DNA of 10,788 nt from NCBI GenBank assembly GCA_007123695.1, contig SLGN01000137.1, positions 1-10,788 on the forward strand, given 5' to 3'. Shown one piece after another: positions 7,225-10,788 of this stretch. Every line of letters begins with the position of its first letter. The first letter of the stretch is position 1. The notes beneath the pieces are model-generated. The model had not been told where the DNA came from. It saw nothing but the letters and a program-made list of their open reading frames with translations, and made no database searches. Position numbers and translations under genes: made by a program. This stretch comes from Verrucomicrobiales bacterium. GTDB lineage: Bacteria > Verrucomicrobiota > Verrucomicrobiia > Verrucomicrobiales > DEV007.

Positions 7225-8679
7225 ATGAAACCCCACCCCACGCCCAACTTCTGCGGCCGCCTCAACCGGCGCGAATTCCTCGGCACCGTCGGCGGCGGCT
7301 TCCCCGCGCTCGCCCTGACCGGTCTGCTCGGCGCGGAAGGCTTCTTCAAAAGCGCGCGCGCCTCCGGCGGCAACCCCCTCGCGGTGCGCCCGCCCATGGT
7401 CCGCGGCAAGGCCAAGAGCGTCATCTTCCTCTTCATGTACGGCGGGCCCAGCCACATCGACACCTTCGACTACAAGCCCGGCATGGTCGGCATGGAGGGC
7501 AAGACCATCGCGGTGAAGACCTTCGGCCGCGGCGGCAAGAAAAACGAAGGCCGCATCGTCGAGCCCAAGTGGAAGTTCCGGCAATACGGCGAGTGCGGAA
7601 AGTACGTCTCCGACCTCTTCCCCCACGTCGGCGCCTGCGTCGACGACATCGCCTTCCTCCACTCCATGACCGCCGACTCGCCCATCCACGGCTCGGCCCT
7701 GCTGATGATGAACAGCGGCTCGCTCATCAGCGGGCACCCCTCCCTCGGCTCGTGGGTCAACTACGGGCTCGGCTCGGTCAACGAGAACCTGCCCGGCTAC
7801 GTCGTGATGCTCGACCAGAGCGGCGGCCCCATCTCCGGGGCGAAGAACTGGACCTCCGGCTTCATGCCCGCGAGCTACCAGGGCACCGTCTTCCGCTCGC
7901 AGGGCAGCCCCATCCTCAACCTCGAGCACGTCGAGGGCATGCCCGCCGGCGAGCAGCGGCTTCTCATCGACTCGCTCAACCACCTCAACTCCGGGCACCT
8001 TTCCCCCCGCTTCGACAACAGCAACCTCGCCGCCCGCATCGCCAGCTACGAGCTCGCCTACCGCATGCAGGCCACCGCTCCCGAGGCCATCGCCATCGAC
8101 GAGGAAAGCGAAGAGACCATGTCCCTCTACGGCATGGACCGAGCCGAGACCGAGGACTTCGGGCGCAAGTGCCTGCTCGCCCGGCGCCTTGTCGAGCGCG
8201 GCACCCGCTTCATCCAGATCTACTCCGGCGGCGCCCACAACGACCAGAACTGGGACGCCCACGGCGACCTCGAGACCAATCATAACCTCCACGCCGGCGC
8301 CACCGACAAGCCCATCGCCGGACTGCTCAAGGACCTCAAGCGCCGTGGCCTGCTCGACGAGACCCTCGTCGTCTGGGGCGGCGAGTTCGGCCGTCAGCCC
8401 ACCGCAGAATACGAGAAAGGGACCGGACGCGACCACAACAGCTACGGCTTCACCATGTGGATGGCCGGCGGCGGCATCAAGGGCGGCGTCTCCGTCGGCC
8501 AGACCGACGAGCTCGGCTCCATGGCCGTCGAAGACCGCTTCCACGTCCGCAACCTCCACGCCACCATCCTCTCCCTGATGGGCCTCGACCCCAACCACCT
8601 CAGCTTCTTCTTCGGTGGTCTCGACCACAAGCTCGTCGGCGTCGAAGGCGCCGAACCGATCCTCGAGGTGATGGCGTAG
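7225..8679 (+). CDS. DUF1501 family protein, Tat-exported (first copy)
   Basis: A 484-residue DUF1501 protein, a family related to the alkaline phosphatase/sulfatase superfamily. The N-terminus carries a Tat signal: NRREFLG at residues 14-20, followed by the hydrophobic stretch FPALALTGLLG. Family motifs in order are FLFMYGGPSHIDTFDYKPG (about 68-86), HGSALLMMNSGSLISGHPS (about 155-173), NWDAHGD (342-348), VVWGGEFGRQPT (about 382-393), GRDHNSYGFTMWMAGGG (401-417) and LHATILSLMGLD (about 444-455). The conserved Asp and His residues could bind metal, but no ligand is proven. Tat export suggests folding with a cofactor before crossing the membrane. The ATG lies 2 bases after the stop of the cytochrome gene and has no Shine-Dalgarno, so translation is probably coupled. 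The length is normal for the family and it looks intact. The substrate is unknown. Confidence 0.93.
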   Translation: MKPHPTPNFCGRLNRREFLGTVGGGFPALALTGLLGAEGFFKSARASGGNPLAVRPPMVRGKAKSVIFLFMYGGPSHIDTFDYKPGMVGMEGKTIAVKTFGRGGKKNEGRIVEPKWKFRQYGECGKYVSDLFPHVGACVDDIAFLHSMTADSPIHGSALLMMNSGSLISGHPSLGSWVNYGLGSVNENLPGYVVMLDQSGGPISGAKNWTSGFMPASYQGTVFRSQGSPILNLEHVEGMPAGEQRLLIDSLNHLNSGHLSPRFDNSNLAARIASYELAYRMQATAPEAIAIDEESEETMSLYGMDRAETEDFGRKCLLARRLVERGTRFIQIYSGGAHNDQNWDAHGDLETNHNLHAGATDKPIAGLLKDLKRRGLLDETLVVWGGEFGRQPTAEYEKGTGRDHNSYGFTMWMAGGGIKGGVSVGQTDELGSMAVEDRFHVRNLHATILSLMGLDPNHLSFFFGGLDHKLVGVEGAEPILEVMA

Positions 8680-8702
8680 CGCCTAGCCGGGGCAATTGGG
8701 GA

Positions 8703-8721
8703 TTGAACCGATTCGGTCCAA
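8703..8721. promoter_or_regulatory. Operator-like imperfect palindrome
   Basis: TTGAACCGATTCGGTCCAA has 9-base arms with one mismatch around a central T. The core ACCGATTCGGT is perfect and shares ACCG-NNN-CGGT with the site at 4199-4209. It lies 24 bases past the first DUF1501 stop and 130 bases before the second DUF1501 start. It could be a repressor or activator site. In RNA the 1-base centre forces the stem to open to a 3-base loop, and no T run follows, so a terminator is less likely. Confidence 0.3.
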
Positions 8722-8745
8722 GGGCTTTCTTAAGCAGGAGGGGAC

Positions 8746-8847
8746 GTGTTGGCGGCAGTATGCACCGATGCCCGGAAGCGTAGTTTCCCGAGACGACCAG
8801 CACGTGATCCTTTGCTCCCTTCGCCCATTTGCCCCACCGACGACTGA
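8746..8847 (+). CDS. Possible 33-residue leader ORF coupled to the second DUF1501 gene
   Basis: A GTG start at 8746 is preceded by AGGAGGGG (8736-8743), with only 4 bases between AGGAGG and the start, which is short. The ORF reads VLAAVCTDARKRSFPRRPA and on to TGA at 8845-8847, 4 bases before the ATG of the DUF1501 gene. That gene has no Shine-Dalgarno of its own, so reinitiation from this ORF could provide translation. The peptide matches nothing I recognise and is Arg/Pro-rich, so it may only be a device for coupling, or a chance ORF. Confidence 0.25.
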   Translation: MLAAVCTDARKRSFPRRPARDPLLPSPICPTDD

Positions 8848-8851
8848 CGCC

Positions 8852-10270
8852 ATGACCTACTGCTCCCGACGATCCTTTCTCCACCGTGCCGGCATGGGCA
8901 TGGGAGCGCTCGGCCTCGGCCCGATCCTGTCGCAGCTGAATGCGGGCGACCGCTCCCTCAACCCGCTCGCCCCCGGCAAGACCCACTTCCCCGCCCGGGC
9001 CAAGCGCGTCATCCACATCTTCGCCAACGGCGGTCCCTCGCAGGTGGACTCCTTCGACTACAAGCCCGCCCTCGCCAAGTACGACGGGCAGGAGGTTCCC
9101 GGCGAACTCCTCAAGACCGAGCGCAAGACCGGGGCGCTGATGAAGTCGCCCTTCACCTTCAAGCAACGCGGCGAGAGCGGCATCTGGGCCAGCGACCTCT
9201 TCCCCATGGTCGCGGAAATGGTCGACGAGCTTTGCATCGTCAACTCGATGCACGCCAACGTGCCCAACCACGAGCCCTCGCTGATGCTTATGAACACCGG
9301 AGCCGAGCGCGTCAACATAGTTCGCCCCAGCGTCGGCAGTTGGATTACCTACGGGCTCGGCACCGAGAACGAGAACCTCCCCGGCTTCGTCTCCCTCTGC
9401 CCCGGCGGCGTCCCCATCGTCGAGACGCAGAACTGGCGCTCCGCCTTCCTCCCCGGCGCCTACCAGGGCACCCACATCGACACGAAGAACACCCAGGTCG
9501 CCAAGCTCATCCCCGACATCCGCAACCCGCGCATGCCTATGGACGTGCAACGCCGCCAGCTCGACCTGATCCAGGAGATGAACCGACAGGACGCCGCCGC
9601 CTCGGGCCTCGACCCCGACGCCGAGGCGCGCATCCACTCCCTCGAGCTCGCCTACAAGATGCAGCTCGAAGCCACCGACGCCTTCAACGTCGAGCGCGAG
9701 CCCGCTCCGGTGCGCGAGCTCTACGGCGACACCCTGCAAGGGCGCCAGATGCTCATCGCCCGGCGGCTCGTCGAGCGCGGGGTGCGCTTCGTCCAAGTCT
9801 GGCACGGCGCGGGCCAGCCCTGGGACAGCCACAACGAGATCCACAAGAACCACGGCCGCCTCGGCGAAGAGGCCGACCGCCCCATCGCCGCGCTCCTGAC
9901 CGACCTGAAGCAGCGGGGTCTCCTCGAGGACACCCTTGTAATCTGGGGCGGAGAATTCGGTCGCACCCCCACCGTCGAGCTGCCCACCCCCGGAGCCAAC
10001 GACGCCAACACCAAGCTCGGCCGCGACCACAACCACCACGGCTTCACCATGTGGCTGGCCGGCGGCGGGGTGAAGCGCGGCTTCCAGTTCGGCGCCACCG
10101 ACGAATTCGGCTTCAAGGCGGTCGAGAACCGCATGCACGTCCACGACCTGCACGCCACCATCCTCCACCTTCTCGGCTTCGACCACGAGCAGCTCACCTA
10201 CCGCTACGCCGGACGCGACTTCCGCCTCACCGACGTCCACGGCAAGGTCTTCCACGAGCTCTTCGCGTGA
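8852..10270 (+). CDS. DUF1501 family protein, Tat-exported (second copy)
   Basis: A 472-residue DUF1501 protein. The start at 8852 gives an ideal Tat signal, CSRRSFLHRAG (residues 4-14), then GMGALGLGPILSQL. The frame is open to ATGs at 8768 and 8696, but those would add a non-conserved tail before the signal. Family motifs are HIFANGGPSQVDSFDYKP (about 55-72), MHANVPNHEPSLMLMNTG (133-150), PWDSHNEIHKNH (323-334), VIWGGEFGRTPT (about 363-374), GRDHNHHGFTMWLAGGG (390-406) and VHDLHATILHLLGFD (430-444). It parallels the first copy throughout but is clearly diverged, with an added loop ELPTPGANDANTK after GRTPT. It may form a pair with one of the two cytochrome-like proteins. Function beyond membership in the alkaline-phosphatase-like superfamily is unknown. 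No terminator is seen after the stop. Confidence 0.93.
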   Translation: MTYCSRRSFLHRAGMGMGALGLGPILSQLNAGDRSLNPLAPGKTHFPARAKRVIHIFANGGPSQVDSFDYKPALAKYDGQEVPGELLKTERKTGALMKSPFTFKQRGESGIWASDLFPMVAEMVDELCIVNSMHANVPNHEPSLMLMNTGAERVNIVRPSVGSWITYGLGTENENLPGFVSLCPGGVPIVETQNWRSAFLPGAYQGTHIDTKNTQVAKLIPDIRNPRMPMDVQRRQLDLIQEMNRQDAAASGLDPDAEARIHSLELAYKMQLEATDAFNVEREPAPVRELYGDTLQGRQMLIARRLVERGVRFVQVWHGAGQPWDSHNEIHKNHGRLGEEADRPIAALLTDLKQRGLLEDTLVIWGGEFGRTPTVELPTPGANDANTKLGRDHNHHGFTMWLAGGGVKRGFQFGATDEFGFKAVENRMHVHDLHATILHLLGFDHEQLTYRYAGRDFRLTDVHGKVFHELFA

Positions 10271-10293
10271 TTGGTTGGCGGTTGAGATCGGTC

Positions 10294-10441
10294 GCAAGGC
10301 GGAGGTCGGCCTGCGGTGCCCAGTCAACCCACGCTCGGTCGCCTCAGCACGCTTGCTCTGCCGAAAATTCCTTTCTCATCCCCTCGACTCCGTTCCCTTC
10401 TCTGACCCCGTTTGCCACGAGAAGAGCGGCGGCAAGGCGGA
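10294..10441. repeat. Short direct repeat pair GCAAGGCGGA
   Basis: The two copies at 10294-10303 and 10432-10441 are 138 bases apart in noncoding DNA. With the five bases before each (CGGTC and CGGCG) they match at 13 of 15 positions. They may be remnants of REP-like elements tied to the adjacent transposase-like sequence, or chance in GC-rich DNA. Confidence 0.2.
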
Positions 10442-10601
10442 CGGCGCGATTCGGGACGGGTGGCATCAACGTGCGGTCAGTCTAGCTACGCGTCCGAAGG
10501 AGGTCAACAGCGGGGGTGGAGATCCGGAGGGGAGTGTGAACTCGTTCGTCCGTTTTCGAGAGCTTAAAATTTCCTCCCCTCACTTGAAATGTTTCTCCGT
10601 T

Positions 10602-10718
10602 CCTCCACCGGAAGCGTTCCCCTTCGCCGAGGAAGATGTCTTCGCGTCGGATTTCGCGGTCCATGACGTGGTGGAAGGCATTCCAGCGGCACAGCCACCG
10701 CCCTCGAGGTGCCGAGCA
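10602..10718 (-). pseudogene. N-terminal remnant of an IS200-like/RAYT (Y1) transposase
   Basis: A leftward frame opens after a stop at 10719-10721. Around 10680-10602 it reads NAF then HHVMDREIRREDIF, LGEGERFRW. This resembles the N-terminal block of REP-associated/IS200-like transposases, remembered as YHVMNRGxRREDIF followed by a D/E-rich stretch and RF. Past FRW the frame runs on to 10482, but similarity ends: there is no HxH metal motif (usually NHFH) and no catalytic Tyr region. An ATG occurs at 10664 only inside the conserved block, so the true N-terminus is lost. I read it as a truncated, inactive copy. The match is by eye over about 20 residues and could be coincidental. Confidence 0.4.
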
Positions 10719-10729
10719 TCATCCACTCC

Positions 10730-10788
10730 CTACTTCCCCATCACATCCTTCTGCAAATCCCGCAGCACCCGCAGCTCTCCCCAGTCCG
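10730..10788 (-). CDS. 3' end of a leftward gene, possibly a RAYT transposase (partial)
   Basis: Entering from the right edge, the minus-strand frame reads DWGELRVLRDLQKDVMGK and stops with TAG (plus-strand 10730-10732). The amphipathic, charged composition is protein-like. The LRDLxxD ending resembles the C-terminal tail of some verrucomicrobial IS200-like transposases as I remember them. The truncated transposase start lies directly downstream, which would fit a complete copy to the right. Only 18 residues are seen, so identity is uncertain. Confidence 0.4.
   Translation of the reverse strand, partial: DWGELRVLRDLQKDVMGK

Larger units (their letters stand above)
8680..8851. other. 172-base intergenic region between the two DUF1501 genes
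   Basis: This stretch holds an imperfect 19-base palindrome (8703-8721), the clearest Shine-Dalgarno-like sequence before any start-like codon in the window (AGGAGG, 8736-8741), and a possible 33-codon leader ORF (8746-8847). No terminator with a T run is visible after the first DUF1501 stop. The gap could therefore be an internal operon spacer or a separate promoter region. Confidence 0.5.
10271..10729. other. Right-end region without an intact gene
   Basis: These 459 bases have no ORF with coding character. They contain the 10-base direct repeat GCAAGGCGGA at 10294-10303 and 10432-10441, and a pyrimidine-rich stretch around 10368-10412. GAGGGGAG (10527-10534) is inverted as CTCCCCTC (10574-10581), and between these lies an AT-richer patch (10551-10573). 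The right part holds the transposase remnant described separately. The lower GC and decayed coding content suggest a mobile-element scar. Confidence 0.5.

Noticed and set aside
9232..10485. A 417-codon + strand frame running past the second DUF1501 gene to 10485.
   Set aside because: It is a shifted shadow of the DUF1501 gene, Arg/Pro-rich, extended by chance into noncoding DNA. The part after 10270 shows no motif.
10497..10518. A perfect Shine-Dalgarno AAGGAGGT (10497-10504) with a GTG at 10516.
   Set aside because: The frame opened by that GTG stops after 7 codons, and nothing else starts in range, so it is not supported as a gene.
3999..10788. CRISPR arrays, tRNA or rRNA genes.
   Set aside because: No regularly spaced repeats, no cloverleaf-like sequence and no rRNA-like conserved blocks were seen anywhere in the window.

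Overview
The window is GC-rich chromosomal DNA from a bacterium of the Planctomycetota/Verrucomicrobiota type. I favour Verrucomicrobiota, but this is an inference from gene content. The evidence is two large proteins with planctomycete-type cytochrome (PSCyt1, PSCyt2/DUF1549) and PSD1/DUF1553 domains, two Tat-exported DUF1501 proteins, weak or absent Shine-Dalgarno sequences before the real starts, and codon use so GC-skewed that every main gene leaves its aligned antisense frame open.

Layout. Bases 1-50 are the 3' end of a rightward gene whose product ends in a beta-strand with terminal Phe, like an outer-membrane barrel. It converges, 4 bases apart, on a leftward DUF2490 outer-membrane protein (55-795). 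Bases 796-1100 hold no gene but contain a G-quadruplex motif and a strong hairpin. A leftward PSCyt1-DUF1549-DUF1553 protein (1101-3998) is divergent, across a 242-base region, from a rightward paralogue (4241-7222). The latter is followed after only 2 bases by a DUF1501 protein (7225-8679). After a 172-base gap with a palindrome and a possible coupled leader ORF comes a second DUF1501 protein (8852-10270). The right end (10271-10788) has no intact gene. It carries a short direct repeat, what looks like an N-terminal remnant of an IS200-like/RAYT transposase, and the 3' end of a leftward gene that may be another RAYT copy.

Working together. The core is a 2+2 cassette: two Sec-exported proteins, each with two CxxCH haem-type motifs and each with a beta-sandwich module inserted at a different place, and two Tat-exported members of the alkaline-phosphatase-like DUF1501 family. 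This pairing recurs in these phyla, and to my knowledge its biochemical role has not been established. The beta-sandwich modules, the outer-membrane neighbours and the split between Sec and Tat export suggest a periplasmic or surface redox system acting on a polymer or its breakdown products. That is inference, not something the sequence proves.
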